From: Spirogloea muscicola
Taxonomy: Eukaryota > Streptophyta > Zygnematophyceae > Spirogloeales > Spirogloeaceae
Assembly: GCA_009602725.1 (NCBI GenBank)
Contig: WELB01000001.1
Span: forward strand, 685,405-704,477
Direction of reading: 5' to 3'
DNA length: 19,073 nt
Shown one piece after another: positions 1-9,153 of this stretch. The notes beneath the pieces are model-generated. The model searched no databases, was not told where the DNA came from, and saw only the letters and a program-made list of their open reading frames with translations. Each line of letters begins with the position of its first letter. The first letter of the stretch is position 1. The translations under genes and the position numbers were made by a program.

Positions 1-2
1 CA

Positions 3-2497
3 GCAGCGGCGGCCGCGCAGCGGGGCGACGCCGGGCGCGCGCACGCGAGCCGACGCGCGGCGCGCATGGCGGAGCTCATGCGCCAGGCGGGCCTGATCGT
101 GCGCCAGGTGTGCTGACCTGCCTTAAACCTTAAACCCCAAACCATAAACCCTAGACCCAGAAGAAGAAGAAGCCGCCGTCTCTCACTTTCTGCACAGCCA
201 TGCCGCGCCCTCTCCAGTTGTGCCGCGCAAACTGCCCGCCCGTTCTGGGGCTGCCCACCAGCGCGTTCCGAAGCCGGGGCTGTCCAAGCTGGCTGCCTGC
301 TGGTGCATGTCACTGGGCTGCCTCGGATGGGCTGTCAGTGGTCGCCCTTCTGGCACAGCTGGCCATGCAAGGCCATGCAATTGTGGAAAGTGCCTCTAGA
401 CGTCGGACGTGGAACCTCTCGTCGTCGCATGCAGCTTCTTGTTGTGGGCACTCCATGCCAAGTCGCACTACCAGCAGAGGCTGTGGTAGCCCGTGGTAGC
501 CCTGGTGACTGGACGCCCGCCTGCTGACTCATCGAGGAGCCGCTCAGGCTGGGCAGTTACGTCCTTCTGAGCAGCCGCTTAAGTATGGAGGCTGGAGCAG
601 TGCGCGGCTGCTGATGCTTCTTGCGTCGTTTGGAGCTGGAGCAGATTGCGCAGCACAAGTGGTCGTGGCCGTTTGAGAAGCCCGTGGATGTCGAAGGCCT
701 GCGCCTCCGGGACTACAATGTGGTGAGGGCCTCCGCCTCCCTGACCTCATGTGCCAGCCATGTGCCCGCCCGCTATTGACGCTTTGGCTAGGAGTCCCTC
801 AGACGGTCAGGAAGTGAGATCTGGACTTCTGGAGCCCTAAGATAGCGCATCTGGCATCCTACTCGTGTAGGTGATCAAGAGGCCCATGGACCTTGGCACC
901 ATCCAGCAGCGGATGGAGCGGCTGGGCAGCGAGGGGGGTTATCACACACCCCAGGAGATTGCGGATGACGTGCGGCTAGTGTTCAGCAACGCGATGACTT
1001 ACAACCACGAGGGCACTGATGTCCATGTCATGGCCCGGACGCTTGCCAAGAAGTTTGACGAGCGGTGGCGGGTGCTGCTTGCCCCCAGGCTCTATGAGGA
1101 GGCAGGTCACTGAAAATCAGACTTCTGCGCAATGCATGGTGGCCCTTTTGTTTTTGCTCTGAAATACTCTGCCCCTGGTTTCCTCTGCTGTACACTGACC
1201 AACTCAGTGATGCATATTTTGCAGGATGAGAGGAAGGCCATTGAGGATATTGAGGCTCGAAGCACAGAGCAGGCTGCTGACCTTGCTTCAGAAGAGGTTG
1301 CCTACGATCGGCTCTCTAACAATATTGTCAAGCAGGTTAGCTTCCACTTTTGGTTGCTCAATGTGGTATCACTTTGGGGGCGACGAGGATCAATGGCAGG
1401 ACTGACCTGCACAGGTACAGCTGGCACTTCTGAGAGTCATCCACGTGGGGATCGTCTGAGACTGCCTGCATAGGAAGCACCCGCTTGCAGCCCATAGAGA
1501 GATTGTTGGGTGCTCAATCAGAGGAATATTTTTGGAGCCTCCTTGCAAGAAAAGGGCGACCTGAAAGAGCATGTTCTTGCAGTTAGATGCAATCGACGTG
1601 GAGCTGGAAGGCCTGAAGCAACAAGTTGCGTCTCAATGCAGGCATGACATGCCACTCACCCTTGCTGACCTGATTGTGGCCATTACAGTGCCACACGGCT
1701 TTTGCTCCAGGCAAGGCTGTTGAGCGAGAGAACTTGCTGCAAGTTTTGCGCTTCACCTTCATTGCGGCTGTGTGCATTCCTCATAACCTTAGACTTCAAG
1801 AGTCGGCTCTAGGATCTGGCTAAGCTGCAATGCTAGCCACAAGATAGCCCTTAGTCATCAGGTCCTGACTTAGTCAGCAGTCCTGGACTTGTTCAGAATC
1901 CTAAAGCTTGGGTTTGTTTGGAACCTTTTTCAGATTGATGACAGTGGAGGAGAAGCGGCAGCTGGGCCACAACCTTGGCAAGCTGCCTTCTCAGAACCTC
2001 AACCATGTCATACAAATAATTGCTCAGAAGAATCCGAGATTCAACGCGTCTGCGGAAGAGGTGGAGGTGGACATTGACGCTCAGGTGCCCGATCCTTCAC
2101 ATGTAGCAATTGCTTTTGTGGTCACCCATGCATGCAGTATGTCATATTTATAACAACCTCTGGTGACAGTGACAATTCATATTGACATCAGTGATGCATT
2201 CATTAGCTCATCCTAACTTTATTACTGTGATGATGGTAGCCACCCCAAGGGTAACTGCCACTGTCTGCTCTGTTGGAATTGCCTGCTCCTCTCGGAGGGC
2301 GCTTCTCATATTACTTGTGGGTGCTCTCCATGCAGGAGCCGGCAACACTCTGGCGACTGCATCAATATGTGCTGAGCGTCTTGACTAAAGAGCAGGACCA
2401 AAGCCAACCTTCAGGAGCACCTCCAGCCATGGTCCTTCCTTCCTTTCCCTTGGGCACAAAAGCGGCCATCGCCCCTTCCAAAAGGCGAATAAAGTGA
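3..2497 (+). CDS. BET-family bromodomain-NET protein (plant GTE type), 5' end outside window
   Basis: Chromatin reader that binds acetylated histone lysines through a bromodomain; its NET domain recruits partners (family knowledge). My exon model is 3-107, 645-722, 871-1101, 1225-1335, 1583-1641, 1934-2084 and 2336-2497, which totals 897 nt (298 codons plus TGA) with phases that all agree. Exon 1 ends in MAELMRQAGLIVRQ; exon 2 carries HKWSWPFEKPVDV, the WPF shelf; exon 3 carries VIKRPMDLGTI and the acetyl-lysine-binding Asn in MTYNHEG. Exons 4-5 are charged and likely helical. Exons 6-7 give the NET domain, from MTVEEKRQLGHNL to LHQYVLSVL. One bromodomain followed by NET is the plant arrangement; animal BETs have two. 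The introns after 1101 and 1641 fit only as GC-AG with conserved reading. The start codon lies left of the window. An AATAAA (2488-2493) overlaps the last codons. Identity is firm; the exon 5 end is less sure. Confidence 0.92.
121..158 (+). repeat. Degenerate plant-type telomeric heptamers in intron 1 of the BET gene
   Basis: Five consecutive 7-mers (CCTTAAA, CCTTAAA, CCCCAAA, CCATAAA, CCCTAGA) followed by CCC keep an exact period of 7 and diverge from CCCTAAA, the complement of the plant telomere unit TTTAGGG. A short AAG-rich run follows. It lies 13 bp past the exon 1 donor. It may be an interstitial telomere-like tract or a telobox-like regulatory element. The periodicity is seen; the origin is inferred. 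Confidence 0.6.
2488..2493 (+). terminator. Possible polyadenylation signal AATAAA overlapping the BET stop region
   Basis: AATAAA lies immediately before the BET TGA stop (2495-2497). It could act in 3'-end formation, but coding constraint (codons for R-I-K) can also explain it, so the call is weak. Confidence 0.2.
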
Positions 2498-3044
2498 GGT
2501 TGCAAGTTTCCTCAGGCATTCACGTCACTCTCCAGCTTCATTTCAAATTGCTCAAGAAGCAACCAGACCTCCACCTGATCATTGTCAGATAGCTTTGGAG
2601 CAATTCTACTTGTACTTTACAGTTGTCAAGTCGTGATTCTTCTGGCAACATACCATCTTGCTCATCCGCATCGGATTGAGCTACTACTAAAGAGCAAAGC
2701 CAGCAACTGATGCAGTACTTAGTTGGTGAATTTTTGTACTTCTGGGTTGCTCCTACTCAGCGCCATCCACATATTTAATCTCCACAGAATCATCATGTTT
2801 CAAGCTGCAATGTCTTCCCCTGAATGAAAGGAGAATGGGAATCTGTCTGAAAAAGACGAGGCGGGATGCATAAGAAACAATGAAAGCAAGGCATCTATAA
2901 ATGTCTCTTTCACATCATTGATCCCATACGAGGAACTACTAAGATAGAACTCTCCTTCACCAGCTGAAGTCAGGGATACGGATCCATCTCGAAGTGACAG
3001 TAACTTAGCGCAAGTTTACACTGGAAGTGTGAAGTACTAATACG
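2498..3044. other. Intergenic region between convergent BET and DUF3067 genes
   Basis: About 550 bp separating the stop codons of two convergent genes. It must hold both 3' UTRs. I see no coding exon, structured RNA or clear repeat in it. Confidence 0.6.
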
Positions 3045-4494
3045 TCAGAAGCAATCAGTCCACTCTTCTCCTCGGCCTTCTCCACGGCTGATGTTCAGCG
3101 GGATGGATACGGCCTTAGCACCTCCACCGCCTGTGAAGCCTGGCCTCTGCTTGGTGGACTTCACACAGGCACGCACCCTAGCCACCCACATTCACCTAGT
3201 TAGGAGCAAGTCTAGTAGCAGGAGCAAGGTTAGACTCGAAGCAGTAAAGGCAATGGCAATATCGTGGTAGAGAGCCTGGGCAAAAGACTCACATGTCAGC
3301 AACTCCCCATTCGCTCACAATCTCCGCCACAGCATCCAGCTGCTCCTGGTATTGCTTCTCCTGCCAAAACAAGCTTTCAAGAGTTGCTACGTTTTCGAAT
3401 CTTCGAAGTATTTTGCACCATGTACCCTTCCGAATTGATACAGAGCAGTCAGCGGTGAACAGGAGACACCTCAGTGTTAGCTGGGCAGCACGTCGGATGG
3501 GCTGCACCGTGTTTAGTCGTCATGCGGAAATGAGGAGCAAGTGTTTGAGTCTTTGAGCAAGAGACGACAGCTACTGAGCACCCCGAACGGTGTTGTTACC
3601 GATAGGTGAAAAGACCGTTGCTCCAGAAACCTCCACATTATCTGAGATCACCAAGAGACAGGTATTACTTGCACACACTCGCCTGCAGTAAGCATAGCTG
3701 CATCTCGAGAAGGCCCTGGCTACTCCAAGACCTTAATATCCAATAACAGTCTTCTTAATCTACAGACTCTGGCGTCGCTCTCATGGTGCACAGTGCCAGA
3801 AACCATTTTGATCCTGTGTCTTGTGTCAAGGTGACGTATCAGGTAAGAAATGGTGTTGCTTGTAAAGAGAGGTGGGCAGGTGGTACAGACAGAAGCGGCG
3901 GCGCCTGACCTGCAGATAGACGCGCTGGTTGAATTTGCACAGTCGGACGTCGTAGGATCGACCATACTTGTCCACAACCAGCCGCCTGCAAGGCAAGGGA
4001 GGTACCACTAAGTATGGCAACAAATCGGTGACTGACGAGAGCAAGAGCACGGTAATTGCCGTCAAGCTGACTCGCCGCGGTTCTACGCAGCGTCCGGGCA
4101 GGCGGCTCGCAGCTGACCGCAGCTCCGCGCCCGTGATGGCTGACGGCCGGAGGGAGCCGAGTAGGCGCTGCCGCGCCGCCTCGACCTCGCCGTCCTCGGG
4201 CGCCTCGGGCGCGCCGCGGGAGGCGGCGGCGGCGCTGATCCGCGTCCTCGGCGGGACGGCACGGAGCCCGGCACCGAGTGGGCGGACCAAGCCTGTCAGC
4301 GGCAAGGAGCCGCCTCGCCAGGGCAGACGGCCGCCGCGGCAGCCATGGCGCCGCTGGTGCGCACCCCGCGGAGCCCCAGGCGTGGCCTGCCGTAGCGGCG
4401 GCGGTGGCGGCGGTGGCAGTGGCGGCGGCGGACGCGGTGGCGGCCGGAAAGGCGAGCGCCGATGCTCGAACGACTGTGGCTGCTGATATAACAA
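3045..4494 (-). CDS. DUF3067-like plastid protein, start codon unresolved
   Basis: Matches my memory of DUF3067, a small family shared by cyanobacteria and plastid-bearing eukaryotes with no established function. Recovered exons (transcription order, - strand) are about 4494-4118, 3985-3910, 3641-3600, 3360-3293 and 3177-3045 (TGA). Joined, they read AITGAELRRLVVDKYGRSYD, VRLCKFNQRVYLQ, IMWRFLEQRSFHLS, EKQYQEQLDAVAEIVSEWG and then RPGFTGGGGAKAVSIPL. All junctions are GT-AG and phase-consistent (2, 0, 0, 2). Upstream of AITGAEL the frame is Arg/Pro/Ser/Ala-rich, as in plastid transit peptides, then acidic (EDGEVEAARQ). That frame stays open from about 4617 but contains no ATG. The start may lie in an upstream exon (a possible acceptor ends at 4483), or a GC-rich sequence error may hide it. 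Family call is good; the 5' boundary is arbitrary. Confidence 0.78.
4060..4450. promoter_or_regulatory. GC-rich 5' island of the DUF3067-like gene
   Basis: Strongly GC-rich, with runs of GGC/GCC trinucleotides around 4394-4442, in contrast to the AT-richer introns on either side. It covers the 5' coding exon of the DUF3067-like gene. Because stop codons are rare in such DNA, several long overlapping frames exist on both strands; only the minus frame leading into AITGAELR is supported. GC islands also mark the 5' ends of the pyridoxal kinase gene and of the transposase. Confidence 0.45.
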
Positions 4495-5400
4495 GATTAT
4501 GTGGCTGTGAAAGCCAGGTGCACACAGAGAGTGTACAGACTGTATATGACTGACTATCTTGGCGGAGCCACAGGCCAGGCAAATTGGGCGCTTTTTCGTG
4601 GAAGCGTTGTTCCTCTTTTAGCCAGGCTAATGGGGAAGGGCTCGCCCATTGAGGATAGGGGCTGGAAAAACCAGGCTAATGGCTTCCGTGGTGGTGGTTT
4701 GGCTCCTCAGTATGTATAGCTTGTCAGATATGCATGTGCTTACTCGGGGATATTAGTGTCCCGCTTAGCCAGCTCATTACCCAGTTACCAAGACATTTTG
4801 TAAGGCTAGAATTGGCCTCCCTTTCAATTACATGCGCACCGCGCGCCTTCTCTCTTTTAGGGGGAACCTGACTTGGGGCCAGGCCGCATGCAGTGGTGTG
4901 GTGCTGGGTTAGACGCTGCCCCAGTATGGGCTTACCGGGACATGTCTCACAGACATCCTGTGCTGGCAATGAGGGAGTCCGGGCTCTTTCCTAGTGCATG
5001 TACTAATCCATGCACCGATACACCCTCCCGCTGGGCGTTGGCCTGCATGAGAAAGCGCGGCCAGATTGACTGCATGAGGAGCTGCCATTGCTCCTGCTGC
5101 TCCTCCCTTCTGTCAGTCGGTCGCATTTGGCACCATTCTAGTAACCAGACTTGACTGATCAGGGACACAGAGAAGTACATAAATTCCATATCCCTCATGG
5201 CCGTGGAGCCTGTCGGCCACTTGCTGCTTTGGAGAATTGCATTTAAAAAAGAGTGAAGCAATGCAAAGCTTAGGCAAGGATCTGCACAAGCAACTCGACA
5301 CCAGCCATCCGTTGAAGAGTTTGCGCGATTAGAACCATGCCTATTTCCTATAAAAGAATCAGCTCTTGTTTATACAGCAGTCATGTGGGCCGCTAAGTGG
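4495..5400. other. Intergenic region between the DUF3067-like and pyridoxal kinase genes
   Basis: About 900 bp between two minus-strand genes. It should hold the promoter or a 5' exon of the DUF3067-like gene and the 3' UTR of pyridoxal kinase. The 12-mer CCAGGCTAATGG occurs twice (4622-4633 and 4671-4682). Open frames here (such as 4724-4969 minus) show no family resemblance. Confidence 0.5.
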
Positions 5401-8400
5401 TTATGAGAGGAGCTCTGCAGATATCTCGATTGAGGGGCTAATAAGGTCATCTCTACTCTGAACGAGCTGAAGTTCCAGGTGCTTAGAACTGGACATGGTT
5501 CCTGACACGTGATACTCATTCAGTGTCCTTTTCAACACACACTGCATTACAACAACCAAGATGATAAGAGGAGAGGGCATTGCTTGTGTCAAGAATCTCG
5601 TCTCAGTGACATTCTATCCCCATGGCACAACCTACACATGCATTCACCAACCTTGTGGAGCCAACCTATCGGAGCAAGAACAGGCCCCAGCTCACGAGAT
5701 GCCTTTCTCTAAGACCACACAATAGAACAGGCCCCAGCTCACGAGATGCCTTTTTCTAAGACCACACAATAAAAGTCCTTCATCCTTGGACGCAGAGTCT
5801 CTACTTTTCTGAAGACGTTCAGATTTGTTTGATGTATGACAAGAGAGCCATCCCTACCTGCAAGGATGCTACCGACAACTCTGCTGCCTTTGCCAAGTCA
5901 TTCGGATATTTCTGCAGAAAAAGTCCTGGCATGGTGACGTCAGCTGGCTATTTCAAACGTAGTAGTCATTATCAAATAGGGCCGGGTGACGCGCTCGCCC
6001 ATATTTTCATTCAGCTCCAAGTGATTGCATCTCTATATTTAAGGACTCACAAAGCTCCAGCCGAGTAGCAAAGCTGTCAAAAGATCGCCAGTGCCCTGCA
6101 AGTACAGAAGACAAGAAGCAGAAGCAAAGGCTGGCCGCTTTACAGTTCTGTAAGGTCAAATGCTTAGCAATTGCAAATACATTCTGCCAAGAGTGACTGT
6201 TGGCACATTCGTATTGCTATGGCTTTACAACTACCGTGAAGTGGGCTTGCAACTTTGGAATCTGAATACGGAATTGTATTGGAGGTTTGCCCTGCACATA
6301 AGGATCAACAAAACGTTCGGATATTAATGGTACAATTACATGTGCTAGTATCACCACAATCAGAGGGCAAGGCACACAAATACACTAGCATAGAAAGCTG
6401 CCGTGCTACAGATACATACAGACTCTATAAGCGCGTATGCATGAATAAATGACAGCTGTAAGAGATGTTTGCAACCTTCTGCTCATTGTGGCTCCCTACT
6501 AACACCAAGGTTTGCTTCAATTCGAAACCAGTTATGATCACCTGCCATCGCATAGTACTCAATGACTATGAGAGATATTGGTATGATGTTTCAAAGGCCG
6601 CCCTCATGCTTGACTGTCGTGTCAAACTGGTATGGTAAGGAGGGCCACGCAATGGATGTCTAAGCTAGATCTGGACCTGAGAATGAAAGTGTATCCTCTT
6701 CCAGCAAGCTCAAAGCCAGCTGGTATGAGAAAAGTATACCTTGGAAGGGCCCATAGCATGAAGTTGATGACACGCAGCCAAAGCCTCACTCTCAGTGTTG
6801 ATACTGACACCTCCAAACAAACAAGCACAGATGTCTCCCACCTAAGATCCCCTTCCATGAGACCGCAATGTTCAGTCTCTAACTTTTACCAGCTGCAGTG
6901 TATATATACGCTCTAATACCACCAGCTGCAGTGTAGATATACGCCTTATGCCACATGCAGACCCCATTTGACGACAAACAATGTGCAGCAGACCTGTATT
7001 GAATCCCACTGACTGGTACTCATTTATGACAATGACTTGCGCAGATCACTCTTTGTGGCCATGGCAGCCATTTGAAAATTCGTGATGAAGATAAACAAGG
7101 GAAGTACCTGAGGCCTGTAAGTTGCTCCGCCTCGAATTGATTTGGTGTCAGGAGGCTAGCAAGTGGAGCAACCTGTCAGTGAGGCAATGGTCACCTCTCT
7201 GTTATTCTGGACTCAAAGCATTTGCCCCACCAGCCGCAGCTATTACCTGGGATACTCCTTAAGCACAGTGGTACCTCGCAAAATACATGTCTGCTTATTC
7301 ATGTGTACTCATGCAAGTCTGACAACAAATATTTCGCGTGGACAATTAGTGGTTCACTTACTCACTCCAAAGCTGCTTCTGACTACTGTTTGACCTCCCC
7401 ATTACCTTTTCCCGGTAGATTGGGACAAGCTCAGGTCTGATGTAGAGCTTCCCATTATCACCCATCACAGGATCACAAACTGCAGAGCAGAGCAACCTCC
7501 TTAAGAATTGTACCAATGCTCAAATCCCTGTCCATCATAGGCCTGCAGCCTGATGATCTTCCTCAGCACAGTATAGAATTTTTTCTGAGAGCAGCAATAA
7601 GTGAACATGTATAGCAGGCTATGTCTGGCAGATGACCTACCATATGTCAGATCTGGGTTAACCTGACGAAGCTTCGTCAAAACTCGTAGAACAGTTTCAA
7701 GAAAAGATAAAGAACCAATGTAGCCTGCACCACACAAAGTCACCACCAAATTAACATCTCAATGTGTCATACTTACTGCAAGCTGTCTTCAGTCATCATT
7801 GACTTCCATTATGAATGTCATGCTGCCATGTCCTACTGATAACGAAGGATTGGTCTGATGTGGGACGCCGCTGGCAAGAGAGGTAAGAACAGAATAATAA
7901 GCACACCTCACACGGCTGGAGGGAGAGGTAAGAACAAACTAGTAAGCACACCTGTCAGTAGATGAGTATAGTGGAGAAGATTGTTGGCTTCCAGTCCTTC
8001 AATGAGAGACCACAGCTGTTCACCATTTAAGACATCACCCCTCCATGTGGGATAACCTACATACACGACTTCAAGTAGTGTGTCAGAGCTTGATAGTCGC
8101 TGATAGCCTCCATCCATGCTTTTCAAGTGCAGGAGCTAATGTGCATATTGCATGTGCTCCACCTCACCTGTGTGATTGGAGAATTGGACCGAGTTGATTG
8201 GATCAACATCGAATCCCAGAAGTTGCAGAGGAAATACAGCTGCCTTGTTGCCAACATAGCCCTATTGTCTCTCCAAGAATCATCAGACCAGTACTTCAGC
8301 ATATCGGGCACATGTAAGTCTCATTGTGGCCATTCAGAACTTGAAGTCGCACCAGCTTCACCTTATTGCGAAAGCAACACTGCTGAAGCACTCAAATGAA

Positions 8401-8544
8401 CTCATAGTAACTGTGCAGATCATAAATGCTACCATATTCTTCAGAGCTGTGCCACTCGACTTTTCAGTTGACCTGAACAGTGTGTGATTGTATGCTGAGG
8501 ACCCGGCCTGCTTCAGGAAGAACTGCAGACAATGGGGGTGCCAT
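5401..8544 (-). CDS. PDXK: Pyridoxal kinase (vitamin B6 salvage), complete, 12 exons
   Basis: ATP-dependent phosphorylation of pyridoxal, pyridoxine and pyridoxamine in the PLP salvage pathway (plant orthologue SOS4). Exons, transcription order: 8544-8473, 8261-8168, 8056-7952, 7724-7641, 7479-7406, 7172-7108, 6803-6740, 6541-6476, 6291-6235, 6095-6051, 5911-5858, 5541-5401. They sum to 921 nt, 306 aa plus TAA, close to the family length. All junctions are GT-AG and in phase. Hallmarks in order: [92 protein letters not shown], and the ATP/anion-hole loop GTGDL with the presumed catalytic Asp at residue 231. The C-terminal [12 protein letters not shown] is typical. I chose ATG 8544 because it gives the usual cytosolic length; the same frame runs upstream to 9009, and ATG 8769 would add 75 Arg/Ser-rich residues. 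Confidence 0.95.
5678..5771. repeat. 47-bp tandem duplication in pyridoxal kinase intron 11
   Basis: Units 5678-5724 and 5725-5771 are adjacent and the same length, and differ at one base within the T-rich stretch. They lie inside the intron between the last two exons. The near identity suggests a recent duplication. Confidence 0.9.
6889..6954. repeat. 33-bp imperfect tandem duplication in pyridoxal kinase intron 6
   Basis: CCAGCTGCAGTGTA begins at 6889 and again at 6922 (period 33), each followed by a similar ATATACGC stretch. It is within the intron between the LTPNQFEAE exon and the next one. Confidence 0.75.
7878..7953. repeat. 31-bp direct repeat (period 45) spanning the exon 3 donor of pyridoxal kinase
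   Basis: 7878-7908 and 7923-7953 share GAGAGGTAAGAACA and AAGCACACCT with a few differences between them. The second copy contains the real exon 3 donor (minus-strand CAG|GTGTGC at 7952/7951), so the first copy carries a duplicate donor-like site 45 nt further into the intron. Confidence 0.8.
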
Positions 8545-9009
8545 GGAACACCGGGCTGCGGGGCTTCTTGCGCCGCGGATCGGGTCGAACAGCTGCGGCC
8601 TGAGACAGCCACCAGCAGCTGTCCACAGAGATCTTGAAGCTGAGGGGTTCTCGGGCTGCAGGACAGGACACCTTCGAAGCCCACGGGGGGCTTGCCGGCG
8701 ACTTTCGCCTAGGCAATCCAAGTGCCAGACCGCCGTGGCTACTCGGAGCGGTGAGCGGTGCATGCTCATGGGCGGGCCGCCGCAGCGGCGGGCCCGTGAG
8801 CGATCCGCCAGGCTGCCATGGCCGTCGCCAGCGGAGGCTGCGTGTGAGCCAGACGGCGTGTGAGCCAGACGAGAGCGCTTGAGGCGGCTTCCGGCCCTCA
8901 AACCTCGTTCAACCCTTTTGAGAGAGCCACTCTCTTTCTTTTGCAAAAGGATTGCAAAAGGATTGAGTTCAATCCTTTTGCTAGCCGGCCCTTTCAGATC
9001 TTGTACCAC
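8545..9009 (-). promoter_or_regulatory. GC-rich 5' region of pyridoxal kinase with possible in-frame leader
   Basis: GC-rich and open in the kinase frame from 9009 to 8544. It contains in-frame ATGs at 8769 and 8763. Translation from 8769 begins MSMHRSPLRVATAVW and is rich in Arg, Ser and Ala with few acidic residues, as in organelle transit peptides. Plants are known to have a plastid-targeted pyridoxal kinase form. It may be coding leader, 5' UTR, promoter, or a mix. I see no TATA box just upstream. Confidence 0.4.
8943..8981. repeat. Perfect 12-bp hairpin plus adjacent direct copy of its arm
   Basis: GCAAAAGGATTG (8954-8965) and CAATCCTTTTGC (8970-8981) are exact reverse complements around an AGTT loop. 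The first 11 bases also occur directly upstream (8943-8953). Further CCTTTTG copies occur nearby (about 8916 and 9012). It may be a MITE remnant or a regulatory palindrome upstream of pyridoxal kinase. Confidence 0.75.
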
Positions 9010-9061
9010 TCCTTTTGTAACGATTTTTACATGGCTGGAATGTCAATGCAGCAGTAATGTA

Positions 9062-9153
9062 TTGACAGATGCCTGGAGACTAGACACCTCATCCGGCTGA
9101 TACATAAGTTGACTGTCAGTGCCGCAGGAAAGGCTTGACAGATGCCTGGAGAC
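9062..9153. repeat. 19-bp perfect direct repeat
   Basis: TTGACAGATGCCTGGAGAC occurs at 9062-9080 and 9135-9153, starts 73 bp apart. No gene is seen here. Confidence 0.9.

Noticed and set aside
1642-1800. Extra BET exon containing KAVERENLLQ
   Set aside because: It has an acceptor and a possible GT donor but its phases do not fit the flanking exons, whereas direct joining of 1641 to 1934 does.
3839-4582. 247-aa minus-strand ORF
   Set aside because: It lies out of frame with the conserved DUF3067 exons and is Ala/Arg/Pro low-complexity in GC-rich DNA. Its Ala/Ser/Thr-rich first part looks transit-like, but it cannot join the domain without a frame change.
8464-9009. Single 181-aa minus-strand protein
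   Set aside because: It is exon 1 of pyridoxal kinase plus upstream open frame and a few intron codons; the conserved frame leaves by splicing at 8473.
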